A stretch of DNA of 64,000 nucleotides. It comes from an uncultured Ruegeria sp. (GTDB lineage: Bacteria > Pseudomonadota > Alphaproteobacteria > Rhodobacterales > Rhodobacteraceae). The notes under the pieces are model-generated. The model was not told the DNA's origin, searched no databases, and saw only the letters and a program-made list of their open reading frames with translations. Location: NCBI RefSeq assembly GCF_947500045.1, contig NZ_CANMQQ010000004.1, forward strand, positions 307,128 to 371,127. Reading direction: 5' to 3'. The position numbers and the translations under genes are program-made. Below, piece by piece: positions 16,990 to 25,681 of this stretch; position 1 is the stretch's first letter, and the number at the start of each line of letters is the position of its first letter.

Positions 16990-17376
16990 TTACGCCCGGC
17001 CCAGACTGGTGCGCAGTATGCCTATGGATGATCTGTAAATTGCCAAGGCACGGTCATGCTGCCGCTTGACCTCGACTGCTTTCAGCATCTCTTGTTCCAG
17101 CGAAACGCCGTTGCCATTCGGATCACCCGACGCGGTGGCTGTGTATTCAGCCCAGGGCTGATCAGGGGTGCCGCCATGTAGGTGCCCCGCCCGAGTCGCG
17201 GCCATCGCGACCTCTCTGCCGGAGTTTTCGAATGCTTGCTGAAATGCCTCGATATCGCGGGGTTTGTAGCCCGGCGTATCCGCATTGGCCATGTTGCGTG
17301 AGATGACGGCCTGCCGTTGCCCGGCATGGGTTGCCATTGCGTACGCTGTCTTAAAGACGTTCAGGTCATAGAACAT
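16990..17376 (-). CDS. flgB: Proximal rod protein FlgB
   Basis: A 128-residue rod protein, MFYDLNVFKTAYAM at the start, with the rod motif VISRNMANADTPGYKPRD. The frame extends nine codons upstream to a TTG, but the ATG at 17376 has GGGAGA close by and fits the family length. It is the first gene of the minus-strand flgB-flgC-fliE-fliQ-flgF-flgG-flgA-flgH-fliL run. The 89-base gap to the divergent fliI gene holds only half-sites of the CtrA type (TTAA 17411-17414, TTAG 17426-17429). Confidence 0.94.
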   Translation of the reverse strand: MFYDLNVFKTAYAMATHAGQRQAVISRNMANADTPGYKPRDIEAFQQAFENSGREVAMAATRAGHLHGGTPDQPWAEYTATASGDPNGNGVSLEQEMLKAVEVKRQHDRALAIYRSSIGILRTSLGRA

Positions 17377-17465
17377 CGGGGCTTCTCCCTCGATCAATTT
17401 CAATCAAGGCTTAACCCCGATTCCTTTAGAAACCGTTTTCAGCAAACCAATTTGGAGGACCTGCA

Positions 17466-18809
17466 ATGTCCGATCTCGATCCGATACATCTGAAATGCGA
17501 TTTCGACAGGATGTCGGCGGTGCGTCACGTCGGTCGTGTGACCGGCGTCGCGCGTGGAGTGATCGAAATCGAAGGTCTGACCGCCCAGGCCCGAATCGGA
17601 GATCACCTGTCGTTGCGTCGACAAAGCGGCGCGACCCTGCAAGGCGAGGTCCTGCATGTCGAAGCGGATCAGATTCATATGTTACCCGGTGCGGCACCAG
17701 ATGGCGTTTGCATGGGCGATCAGGTGATTCTGAATCAGATGCCCGCCTTCGCCCCCGGCCTGCACTGGCTGGGGCGAGTCATTGATCCGTTCGGAAAACC
17801 TTTGGATGGCAAACCTCTGTTGCCGGGTGTGCAAGAGCGCGATCTTATGTCCACCCCACCCGCCGCCGTTTCGCGCAAACCGCTGGGTTCGCGCATGGAA
17901 ACCGGGCTGGCCATTCTCAATACAATGCTGCCGATAGTGCAAGGCCAGCGGATCGGGCTGTTCGCCGGATCGGGTGTTGGCAAATCAACGCTGTTGGCCT
18001 CTCTCGCGCGCTCGATGCAAACCGATGCCGTGGTGGTGGCGCTTTTGGGTGAACGCGGGCGCGAAGTGAATGAGTTTGTCGAGACCGCGCTGGGTGCAGA
18101 AGGTATGAAGCGATCGGTTGTGGTTGCAGCCACTTCAGATCAGTCGGCGCTCGCCCGCAGACGCTGTGCATGGTCTGCCATGTCGGTGGCTGAATACCTG
18201 CGGGATCAAGGGATGAACGTCCTGTTTCTGGCTGACTCAGTCACACGCTTTGCTGAAGCGCATCGTGAAATCGCTGTTGCGATGGGCGAATCGGCCTCGC
18301 TGCGCGGTTTCCCCCCTTCGGTGACGTCTCTTATCGCCAACCTGTGCGAGCGCGCAGGCCCCGGCACAGACGAACAAGGTGACATCACAGCCGTGTTCAG
18401 CGTTTTGGTGGCCGGATCGGATATGGATGAACTCATCGCCGACATCCTGCGCGGTGTCCTGGATGGGCACATCGTTCTAAGCCGCGACATTGCCGAACGC
18501 GGGCGCTTTCCGGCAATTGACATCAGCAAATCTGTATCCCGCAGCCTGCCCGGTGCCGCGAGTGCGGATGAGAATCAAATGATTACAGAGACGCGCAAAC
18601 TGGTCGGCAGTTACGAGCAGTCCGAGGTCATGATCAAAGCCGGGCTTTATGCCGAAGGGGCGGATCCCTTGCTGGATCGCGCGGTCCGGGTTCACGAAGA
18701 ATTGGACGATTTCTTTGCCAAAACTGATCCGGGAGGCGTTGAAAACAGCTTTAACCGGTTATCGTTGATTTTACGGCGCGCTGGCGCGAACCCGGTGCGG
18801 CAGCCCTAG
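17466..18809 (+). CDS. fliI: Flagellum-specific export ATPase FliI
   Basis: The 447-residue hexameric ATPase energises flagellar protein export. Visible are Walker A GSGVGKST (168-175), the following GERGREVNEFVE, Walker B-type VLFLADSVTRFAEA and the C-terminal domain with SRSLPG. The start has GGAGGAC six bases upstream. It is divergent from flgB and followed by motB after an 83-base promoter region. Confidence 0.95.
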   Translation: MSDLDPIHLKCDFDRMSAVRHVGRVTGVARGVIEIEGLTAQARIGDHLSLRRQSGATLQGEVLHVEADQIHMLPGAAPDGVCMGDQVILNQMPAFAPGLHWLGRVIDPFGKPLDGKPLLPGVQERDLMSTPPAAVSRKPLGSRMETGLAILNTMLPIVQGQRIGLFAGSGVGKSTLLASLARSMQTDAVVVALLGERGREVNEFVETALGAEGMKRSVVVAATSDQSALARRRCAWSAMSVAEYLRDQGMNVLFLADSVTRFAEAHREIAVAMGESASLRGFPPSVTSLIANLCERAGPGTDEQGDITAVFSVLVAGSDMDELIADILRGVLDGHIVLSRDIAERGRFPAIDISKSVSRSLPGAASADENQMITETRKLVGSYEQSEVMIKAGLYAEGADPLLDRAVRVHEELDDFFAKTDPGGVENSFNRLSLILRRAGANPVRQP

Positions 18810-18823
18810 AATTCAGAACAGTT

Positions 18824-18845
18824 TTAAGTGTTAAGCCCACCTTAA
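18824..18845 (+). promoter_or_regulatory. CtrA-type binding site upstream of motB
   Basis: A perfect TTAA-GCCCACC-TTAA box lies at 18831-18845, with a further TTAA at 18824-18827. TTAA-N7-TTAA is the binding consensus of the response regulator CtrA, which controls motility in Rhodobacteraceae. The box ends 47 bases before the motB ATG. The same triple half-site spacing (7 then 11 bases, start to start) recurs upstream of flgE. Confidence 0.7.
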
Positions 18846-18892
18846 GACCTGCCCTGCTACCCCGGTAGACGGGTGAATAGAAGGTGGTGGAG

Positions 18893-19732
18893 ATGGGTGC
18901 GCAATCCAATGCGGCGCCAATCATCATCAAGAAGAAACGGGTATCAGGTGGCGATGGTCACCACGGCGGTGCGTGGAAGGTCGCGTATGCGGACTTTGTC
19001 ACCGCCATGATGGCTTTCTTCATGTTGATGTGGCTGTTGAACGCAACGACCGAGACACAGCGCAAAGGTCTGGCGGACTATTTCTCGCCGACGATTCCGG
19101 TCAATCCGGTCTCAGGCGGCGGCGATGGCGCCTTTGGCGGCAACAACATGTTCTCGGAACAGACCATGGTGATGGACGGGTCGGGGGCCAGCAACAAAAA
19201 CCCCACCGAGGCAAAACAGGCGCGCGGATCAAGTGGCGTGGACGCGAAAGGCGGCGGCAAAGGCGCGTTTGAAGATTTCTCGTCGCTCGAGGCCCAATTG
19301 CTGGGGCGTACCGGGGAAAGCCTGGTGTCTGACAAGATGCTCAAACATATCGTGACCCGCGTTACAGACGAAGGGCTGGTGGTCGAGCTGTTTGCGACAG
19401 AAGATCAACCGTTATTCGAATCAGGCACAGGCAAGCCAACGCCGATGATGCGTGCGCTGGTGCAACTGGTGGCGCGATCGTCAGACCTGGTGACAAATTC
19501 CATCGCTGTCGAGGGGCATGTGCGGTCTGCGCCGGTGGTGTTGGCGAATAACCCGGTCTGGGATCTCTCAACCGCACGGGCGCAAAGCACGCGCAAATTG
19601 CTGCAGAACAAAGGTGTCCAACCACAGCGGCTGGACCGTGTTACCGGGCACGCAGACCGAGAGCTATCCACCAAGAACCCGATGGCAATACGCAATGATC
19701 GGATTGAAATCATCTTCCTGCGCAATCCATAA
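18893..19732 (+). CDS. motB: Flagellar stator protein MotB
   Basis: The 279-residue protein has a basic cytoplasmic start (IIIKKKRVSGGDGHHGGAWKVAYADFVTAMMAFFMLMWLL), one membrane helix at about 36-53 with the proton-carrying aspartate in YADF, a Gly-rich linker, and a C-terminal OmpA-like peptidoglycan-binding domain (about 155-279; STARAQSTRKLL, GHADRE, RNDRIEIIFLR). The ATG at 18893 is preferred, with AAGG eight bases upstream; a GTG three codons earlier is possible. motA, its stator partner, is not in the window. Confidence 0.93.
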   Translation: MGAQSNAAPIIIKKKRVSGGDGHHGGAWKVAYADFVTAMMAFFMLMWLLNATTETQRKGLADYFSPTIPVNPVSGGGDGAFGGNNMFSEQTMVMDGSGASNKNPTEAKQARGSSGVDAKGGGKGAFEDFSSLEAQLLGRTGESLVSDKMLKHIVTRVTDEGLVVELFATEDQPLFESGTGKPTPMMRALVQLVARSSDLVTNSIAVEGHVRSAPVVLANNPVWDLSTARAQSTRKLLQNKGVQPQRLDRVTGHADRELSTKNPMAIRNDRIEIIFLRNP

Positions 19733-19754
19733 GTGCCAAAGGATAGAACGCATT

Positions 19755-19776
19755 TTAGCTGTTAGCCCGCTGTTAA
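19755..19776 (+). promoter_or_regulatory. CtrA-type binding site upstream of the flgE operon
   Basis: TTAG-CCCGCTG-TTAA at 19762-19776 (one mismatch to TTAA-N7-TTAA), preceded by TTAG at 19755-19758. It ends 54 bases before the flgE ATG. The spacing of the three half-sites is identical to that upstream of motB. Confidence 0.6.
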
Positions 19777-19830
19777 GGGCCAGTGCGGTACGTGTTGCAT
19801 CAACGAATGACGCAACAAAAGGGCGTACCG

Positions 19831-21126
19831 ATGACCATTTCCTCTTCGCTGAATGCCGGTGTCGCGGCGTTGAAGGCCAATGCCAACAGGCTGGCCACAA
19901 TCTCTGACAACATCGCCAACTCTTCGACATTTGGTTATAAGCGGGTCGAGACCGATTTTCATTCCATGGTTACATCGGGTCAGGGTGGTAGCTACTCTGC
20001 AGGCGGTGTCAGAACCACCAGCCAGCGCTTGATTGATCAGCGCGGATCGCTGGTAACGACCAGCAATTCGACCGATCTGGCCGTGCGAGGCCGGGGCATG
20101 CTGCCGGTTCGTCCTAGCTCGCAGATCGCATCCGGCTCGAATGAGATGTTGCTGACCACGACAGGCTCGTTTCGCACAAATGAAGAGGGGTATTTGGTCA
20201 CACAATCCGGCCTTGTCCTTCTGGGATGGCGTGCCAATCCGGATGGCTCGATCCCCAGCGTCCCGAGGGATACGCCCGCTGCACTGGAACCCATTCAGCT
20301 GAGTGTCAATCAGCTGTCCGGCGCGCCGACGACATCAATGAATCTGCGGATGAACCTGCCCGCAACCGCAACCGATGCAGGCGCACCGGGCGACGCCCAG
20401 CCGCTATCGGTCGAATATTTCGACAATCTGGGCAAATCAGAAAGCGTCGATATCGAATTGGTCCCGACCGTTCCCGCAACAGGCAGCAGTAATGAATGGA
20501 CCATGACCTTGCGCGATTCTGCATCGGGCGGTGCAGTCATCGGTGAGTATACGTTGACCTTTACCGATAGCCGCACAGCTGGTGGCACCTTGGCCAGCAT
20601 CACCGCTGTATCTGGTGGTGCTTATGATCCGGCAACTGGCAGCGTGGTTGTCAATGTGGCCGGTGGACCAATGGAGATCAATATCGGTCAGATCGGGGAC
20701 GCGGACGGTATCACACAACTGTCGGATACCTTTGCTCCGGTTTCAATCACGCGCGACGGCTCGGCGGTTGGCACAATGACAAGCGTACAGGTTGATGAGA
20801 ATGGCTATGTTTATGCGTTTTATGATACCGGGGTCAGTCGCAGAATGTTCCAGATTCCGCTGGCCGATGTCCCCAATCCAAACGGCCTGACAGCATTGGA
20901 CAGTCAGACCTATGCCCCCTCTCGTGACAGCGGCACCTTCTTTTTGTGGAACGCAGGCGAAGGGCCGACAGGCGACCTCGTGTCTTTCGCGCGCGAGGAA
21001 TCGACAACCGATGTAGCCACCGAACTGACCTCGATGATCCAGACCCAACGGGCCTATTCCTCAAGCGCCAAGGTCATTCAGACCGTGGATGAGATGTTGC
21101 AGGAAACCACCAATATCAAACGCTGA
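19831..21126 (+). CDS. flgE: Flagellar hook protein FlgE
   Basis: A 431-residue hook protein. It has the flg_rod motif NANRLATISDNIANSSTFGYKRVE near the start, a FlgE/F/G core (DLAVRGRGMLPV), a variable outer domain in the middle and the C-terminal helix ELTSMIQTQRAYSSSAKVIQTVDEM. Two earlier in-frame ATG codons exist, but the ATG at 19831 begins the conserved region. It heads the flgE-flgK-flgL-flgI run. Confidence 0.92.
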   Translation: MTISSSLNAGVAALKANANRLATISDNIANSSTFGYKRVETDFHSMVTSGQGGSYSAGGVRTTSQRLIDQRGSLVTTSNSTDLAVRGRGMLPVRPSSQIASGSNEMLLTTTGSFRTNEEGYLVTQSGLVLLGWRANPDGSIPSVPRDTPAALEPIQLSVNQLSGAPTTSMNLRMNLPATATDAGAPGDAQPLSVEYFDNLGKSESVDIELVPTVPATGSSNEWTMTLRDSASGGAVIGEYTLTFTDSRTAGGTLASITAVSGGAYDPATGSVVVNVAGGPMEINIGQIGDADGITQLSDTFAPVSITRDGSAVGTMTSVQVDENGYVYAFYDTGVSRRMFQIPLADVPNPNGLTALDSQTYAPSRDSGTFFLWNAGEGPTGDLVSFAREESTTDVATELTSMIQTQRAYSSSAKVIQTVDEMLQETTNIKR

Positions 21127-21159
21127 TCTGGTGACTGACCAGCGGAAAGGAAGCACCTG

Positions 21160-22611
21160 ATGAATATGTCGACAGCGTTGAACAACGCACTGGGTGGGCT
21201 AAGTGCCGCCAGCCGAGGCGCTGCCGTAGTCTCAGGAAACATCGCAAATGCGCTGACCCCGGGATATGCCCGAAGATCGCTGGAACTGGCCACCAGCCCC
21301 ATATCAGGCAATGGCGTCCGGGTTGTGGGCGTCACGCGTCACCAGAATCCGGTTTTGATCGCAAATCGCCGCGCAACCGATGCGGACTTGGCTGCTGCCA
21401 AAACCGTGTCGCAATTTCATTCAGGTCTTGAAAATCTGGTGGGTACTGCCGACGACGCCGCCTCGATCGCTGCCAGACTTGCCAAGTTTGAAAGCAGCCT
21501 GATTACCGCAGCCAGCCTTCCCGATTCTGCCCAACGGCTGGATCAGGCGGCCCGTGCAGCTGGTGATCTGAACCGCGTACTCAACATGGCGTCCGAGGGT
21601 CTGCGGCACATGCGCTCCGACGCGGATCGCACGATTGGAAAGCACGTTGATACACTGAACCAGACGCTGAAAGATGTCGAAAAACTGAATGCCCGGATTC
21701 CCGCAATCCGCAACTCGGGTGGGGACATTGGCGCTTTGCTTGACCAGCGGCAGTTACTGATCGATCAGATCAATGAACTGGTACCCGTCAACACCATCGC
21801 GCGCGCTAACGATCAGATCTCGCTCTATTCTGATGGCGGGTTGATCCTGCTGGAAGGAACCGCCGCCGAGTTCTCGTTTACAACCACCGGCGATACGATG
21901 CCGCATATGACAGTGGGCAATGGATTGCTGTCCGGGCTTGAGGTCAATGGCCAACCCGTCCGCATCAGCGGGGATTTTGCCCAGATCAAAGGTGGCGCAT
22001 TGATGGCGCAGTTCTCGGTTCGCGACGAATTGTCGGTTGAAGCGCAGGCCGATCTGGACGCCGTGGCCCGCGACTTGATCGAGCGGTTTGAAACCGCCGG
22101 GCTTGACCCCACCTCGATAGCTACAGACCCAGGTTTGTTCACGGACGACGGAAACCGCTTTGATCCGACCGCTGAAACCGGGCTTGCATCACGCATCTCG
22201 TTGAATGCAGTCGTTGACTCGGATTCAGGGGGTGACAGCTGGAAACTGCGCGCCGGTCTGGGCGCGCTGACACCCGGTGCTCCGGGGGAGGCTAGTCAAT
22301 TACAAGCGTTTGGCGCCGTTCTCACTGATGCCCGCCCGGTTCCCGGCGCTGGATTCGGGACCGGATCGATGCGCGCGGCTGAGATCGCCGAAGCGCTCTT
22401 GTCCAAAGCGGGCGCTAACGCGCATGCGGCCGACCAACGCAGCAGCTTTGCGGCAGCCGCTCAGTTGGAGATGCAAAAAATCGTCGCCGAACAAGGCGTC
22501 GACAGCGATGCTGAACTGCAGCGCCTGATGCAGATCGAACAAGCTTATGCCGCAAACGCACGTATCGTCTCTGTCGTCGATGAGCTGATGGACACCTTGC
22601 TGAGGTTATGA
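21160..22611 (+). CDS. flgK: Hook-filament junction protein FlgK (HAP1)
   Basis: The 483-residue hook-associated protein 1 has the N-terminal rod-type motif GAAVVSGNIANALTPGYARRSLEL, a long helical D1 region (DLNRVLNMASEGLRHMRSDADR; LNARIPAIRNSGGDIGALLDQRQLLID) and a C-terminal helix (RLMQIEQAYAANARIVSVVDELMDTLLRL). It joins hook and filament. AAGGAAG precedes the ATG and its stop overlaps flgL by four bases. Confidence 0.93.
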   Translation: MNMSTALNNALGGLSAASRGAAVVSGNIANALTPGYARRSLELATSPISGNGVRVVGVTRHQNPVLIANRRATDADLAAAKTVSQFHSGLENLVGTADDAASIAARLAKFESSLITAASLPDSAQRLDQAARAAGDLNRVLNMASEGLRHMRSDADRTIGKHVDTLNQTLKDVEKLNARIPAIRNSGGDIGALLDQRQLLIDQINELVPVNTIARANDQISLYSDGGLILLEGTAAEFSFTTTGDTMPHMTVGNGLLSGLEVNGQPVRISGDFAQIKGGALMAQFSVRDELSVEAQADLDAVARDLIERFETAGLDPTSIATDPGLFTDDGNRFDPTAETGLASRISLNAVVDSDSGGDSWKLRAGLGALTPGAPGEASQLQAFGAVLTDARPVPGAGFGTGSMRAAEIAEALLSKAGANAHAADQRSSFAAAAQLEMQKIVAEQGVDSDAELQRLMQIEQAYAANARIVSVVDELMDTLLRL

Positions 22612-23621
22612 CCATGACACTGAATTCAATCGGCGATCTGGCGCGCGGCCTGACCCTGCGCTCTCGCAGCACCGAGATCAAATCACAAATCGAAACGCTT
22701 TCTTATGAGATGTCCACCGGCAAGACGCAGGATGTTTCGGGCCGTCTGGGGGGCGATTACGCCTACCTGTTGGATCTGGATCGCAGTCTGGAACGATTGG
22801 ACGCGTTGTCCATCGCCACAGCCGAAGCACGGCTATTCACCGATGCGACGCAACTCAGCCTGACAACGTTCAGCGACTCGGTGGCCGAAATGTCCGCATC
22901 GCTGCTGTCATTTGGAACAGCAAATCAGATTGTGACGCATGAACAGGCATCGGTTCAGGCGCGAAATGAGCTTGATACAATGGTCTCGGCGCTCAATACA
23001 CGCGCAGGGGGGCGTAGCCTGTATTCCGGAACCTCAACCGATGTTTCTCCGGTGTCGTCCGCCGACACAGTGTTGGCCGCTCTGCGTGCTGAACTGACTG
23101 GCCTGACCACTGCAACGGATATCCGGCAGGCCGCAGAAGACTGGTTTAGCGATCCGGCAGGTTTTGACACGGTTATTTATCAAGGTGGCGCAGACACTCT
23201 GGCCCCAATGCAGATTTCTGAGGACGAGCGGATCGCCCTTCCGATCACCGCAACTGATCCCGCGCTAAAGGCTGCACTACGTGATGTAGCGGTTGCTGCG
23301 TTGGCCACGGATGATGCGCTTGGATGGGCCCCGGGCCTGCGAACAGCGCTGTTCACAGAGCTCGGCGTGGGCCTCGCAAATACGCAAGATGCGACAGTCA
23401 ACTTGCGCGCCCAGGTTGGCGCTGCTGAGGCGCGCGTAGAGCAGGCTGCCACGAGAAATGCAGCTGCAAAAACCAGCGCTGAGTATGCCCGGAATGAGTT
23501 GATCGCAGCGGACCCATATGAAACCGCGGCGCGGCTGCAAACTGTGCAGTTCCAGCTGGAAAGCCTCTATTCCGTGACCGTTCGTAATGCAAACCTGTCA
23601 CTGGTGAATTTCCTCAGATGA
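22608..23621 (+). CDS. flgL: Hook-filament junction protein FlgL (HAP3)
   Basis: A 337-residue flagellin-like protein with helical ends: N-terminal helix with IKSQIETLSYEMSTGKTQDVSGRLGGDYAYL and C-terminal region ETAARLQTVQFQLESLYSVTVRNANLSLVNFLR, as in FlgL/flagellin. It sits next to FlgK in the junction. Start and stop overlap flgK and flgI by four bases each. Confidence 0.92.
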   Translation: MTMTLNSIGDLARGLTLRSRSTEIKSQIETLSYEMSTGKTQDVSGRLGGDYAYLLDLDRSLERLDALSIATAEARLFTDATQLSLTTFSDSVAEMSASLLSFGTANQIVTHEQASVQARNELDTMVSALNTRAGGRSLYSGTSTDVSPVSSADTVLAALRAELTGLTTATDIRQAAEDWFSDPAGFDTVIYQGGADTLAPMQISEDERIALPITATDPALKAALRDVAVAALATDDALGWAPGLRTALFTELGVGLANTQDATVNLRAQVGAAEARVEQAATRNAAAKTSAEYARNELIAADPYETAARLQTVQFQLESLYSVTVRNANLSLVNFLR

Positions 23622-24712
23622 AAATACTCGCGTTCCTGCTGATGTTCCTTCCTTGCATCGCCCATGCTGGCGCCATCCGTCTGAAAGATCTGGTGGATTT
23701 TGACGGTGTGCGTGGCAATGATCTGGTCGGCTACGGCCTTGTAGTTGGCCTTAACGGTACCGGCGATGGCCTGCGAAACTCACCCTTTACCGAAGAAATC
23801 ATGTCCAGCATTCTCGAACGGCTGGGCGTGAACGTGAACGGCGAAGATTTCCGGCCCAAGAATGTCGCCGCTGTTCTGGTCACTGCCACGCTGCCGCCAT
23901 TTGCACGTGTAGGTGGCCAGATTGATGTAACCGTTTCTGCCATCGGCGACTCCAAGGGTCTTCTTGGAGGGACGCTGATCATGACACCCCTAAACGCCGC
24001 AGATGGTCAGATCTACGCAGTGGCGCAAGGTACGGTACTTGCCGGAGGAGCGGCAGTCGAAGGCGATGCAGCCTCGGTCGTAAGTGGCGTACCGACATCG
24101 GGTGTCATCCCCTCGGGTGCGCGCGTAGAGCGTGAGATTGATTTTGAGCTTTCTGATCTAACGCAACTTAGACTGGCTCTGCGGGAGCCGGATTTTACAA
24201 CCGCAAGTCGCATCGAGACGGCCATCAACACGGAATTTAACAGGGCCGTTGCGCTGATGCGCGATTCAGGAACGGTCGAACTAAGTGTCGAAGCAACGCG
24301 ATTGGCGTCAACTGCGCATGCAATAGGTCGGATTGAAAACATTCTTGTCGAGCCGGAAAGCAAGGCCCGCGTTGTTGTGGATCAGAGATCCGGGACAATT
24401 GTCATGGGCCGGGACGTCAGGATTTCCCGCGTGGCGGTGTCACAGGGCAACCTGACCCTCACGGTCGAAGAAGCCCCGATTGCCGTTCAGCCCAATCCGT
24501 TTGCACGGGGTGAAACTGTCGTCGTTCCGCGCACCTTCGCCGGAATCGAAGAGGAAGAAGGAACCGGGCTGGCCGAAATCCCCGAAGCAACCACCCTGTC
24601 CGAAGTGGTCTCTGGCCTGAATGCATTGGGCGTATCGCCTCGTGACATGATCGACATCTTAAAAACCATCAAGGCCGCCGGGGCACTTCATGCAGAGTTC
24701 GTCGTGAGATGA
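23618..24712 (+). CDS. flgI: Flagellar P-ring protein FlgI
   Basis: A 364-residue periplasmic ring protein with signal peptide (1-17, ending AHA) and the strongly conserved segments GNDLVGYGLVVGLNGTGD, KNVAAVLVTATLPPFARVGG and GDSKGLLGGTLIMTPL. It forms the P-ring around the rod with help from FlgA. It is the last gene of the flgE run and converges on the unknown operon that starts at 24759. Confidence 0.96.
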   Translation: MKILAFLLMFLPCIAHAGAIRLKDLVDFDGVRGNDLVGYGLVVGLNGTGDGLRNSPFTEEIMSSILERLGVNVNGEDFRPKNVAAVLVTATLPPFARVGGQIDVTVSAIGDSKGLLGGTLIMTPLNAADGQIYAVAQGTVLAGGAAVEGDAASVVSGVPTSGVIPSGARVEREIDFELSDLTQLRLALREPDFTTASRIETAINTEFNRAVALMRDSGTVELSVEATRLASTAHAIGRIENILVEPESKARVVVDQRSGTIVMGRDVRISRVAVSQGNLTLTVEEAPIAVQPNPFARGETVVVPRTFAGIEEEEGTGLAEIPEATTLSEVVSGLNALGVSPRDMIDILKTIKAAGALHAEFVVR

Positions 24713-24758
24713 ACGACCAATCGACACTGGCCGCTTGCATCATCTTTGATGTGTAGCT

Positions 24759-25403
24759 CTATTTTGATTTCCAACTGTTCAGCCAGCGGCGGAAACCTTT
24801 GCGTTTTTCATCGATCGCATCGCCAGCGGCGTAGATACCATCTTCCATGTTTTCCAAAACGGGATCGATTTTCTTTTGCCGGAAGCGGCGCCAACGGACC
24901 CAGATCGCCCAAACCAGCGCTGCAAACACTGTCAGGAAGATGATATTGAACCAAGGTATGATACGTACATCCGGGCCTTCGACGTGCCGGATAAAAATCG
25001 CATTAGGAAAGATCGACATGAACTCATTGCGCCAGCCGTAATGAGTTACAACCACCCAATCCGGGTTCTCTTTGGTCGACTTGGCGTCATTCGCCTCGGT
25101 ATAGAGGTTTGCTGTGTCGAACTTGAAGTAGGGCGGCCAGCCCCAGCCGGTGTCTTCGTTGCGGTAGACAATGGGTTTACCATTGGCCCGCACGGCCTGA
25201 ATGAACTGCACATCGCGGTTTGACAGACTGGTGGATTGATCCTCGGGTTCGGACCAAAAAATCCGCGTCCAATCGTTCAGGTCCTGACGCTCTTCATAAG
25301 TGTTTACAATGCGCACCACGTCATGCTGCGGCAACGAATATTGCAGGATCACGGCGATCGTGCCCCAGAAAACGATAAAGAATGCCCATTTCACATAGGC
25401 CAT
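24759..25403 (-). CDS. DUF1523 family membrane protein
   Basis: A 214-residue protein that I recognise as DUF1523, known mainly from Rhodobacteraceae and without assigned function. Two membrane helices (about 4-23 and 150-170) enclose a periplasmic domain rich in aromatic residues (VNTYEERQDLNDWTRIFW; TGWGWPPYFKFDTANL; VVVTHYGWRNEFMSIFPNA). The C-terminal 40 residues are basic and cytoplasmic. It is the last gene of the eight-gene operon starting at 32519, ten bases after the preceding gene. Confidence 0.8.
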   Translation of the reverse strand: MAYVKWAFFIVFWGTIAVILQYSLPQHDVVRIVNTYEERQDLNDWTRIFWSEPEDQSTSLSNRDVQFIQAVRANGKPIVYRNEDTGWGWPPYFKFDTANLYTEANDAKSTKENPDWVVVTHYGWRNEFMSIFPNAIFIRHVEGPDVRIIPWFNIIFLTVFAALVWAIWVRWRRFRQKKIDPVLENMEDGIYAAGDAIDEKRKGFRRWLNSWKSK

Positions 25404-25413
25404 GCCGTAACCC

Positions 25414-25680
25414 TCACATGTAGTTTACGATATAGATCAAAGCGCTAATCGCCACCCACGGTACGATATAGACACCCAGGATCAATTTGCGCCGGAATGA
25501 GTTGTCATATACATGCAACCCGCGCTCGATAAAGGCTTCCTTGTTGCCTTTTTTGCCCTTTTCGTCCCACCACGTCTCAAGCTTGCGCCGACGAACTCCG
25601 CGCGAATAGAAGGAAAGCGCGAAGTAGGCAATCGTCTGGACGATCAACAGGATCAGAAAAAGGCGCATAGCTCCGAACAT
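25414..25680 (-). CDS. Small two-helix membrane protein of the AAA+ operon
   Basis: An 88-residue protein with hydrophobic helices at about 5-23 and 66-86 and a basic, charged loop between them (RGVRRRKLETWWDEKGKKG). I do not recognise the family. It begins one base after the stop of the DUF6638-like gene, so it is certainly co-transcribed. It may anchor operon products at the inner membrane. Confidence 0.75.
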   Translation of the reverse strand: MFGAMRLFLILLIVQTIAYFALSFYSRGVRRRKLETWWDEKGKKGNKEAFIERGLHVYDNSFRRKLILGVYIVPWVAISALIYIVNYM

Positions 25681-25681
25681 C

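Noticed and set aside
17411-17429. CtrA box between flgB and fliI
   Set aside because: TTAA and TTAG half-sites are present but 11 bases apart instead of 7, so only half-sites can be claimed.
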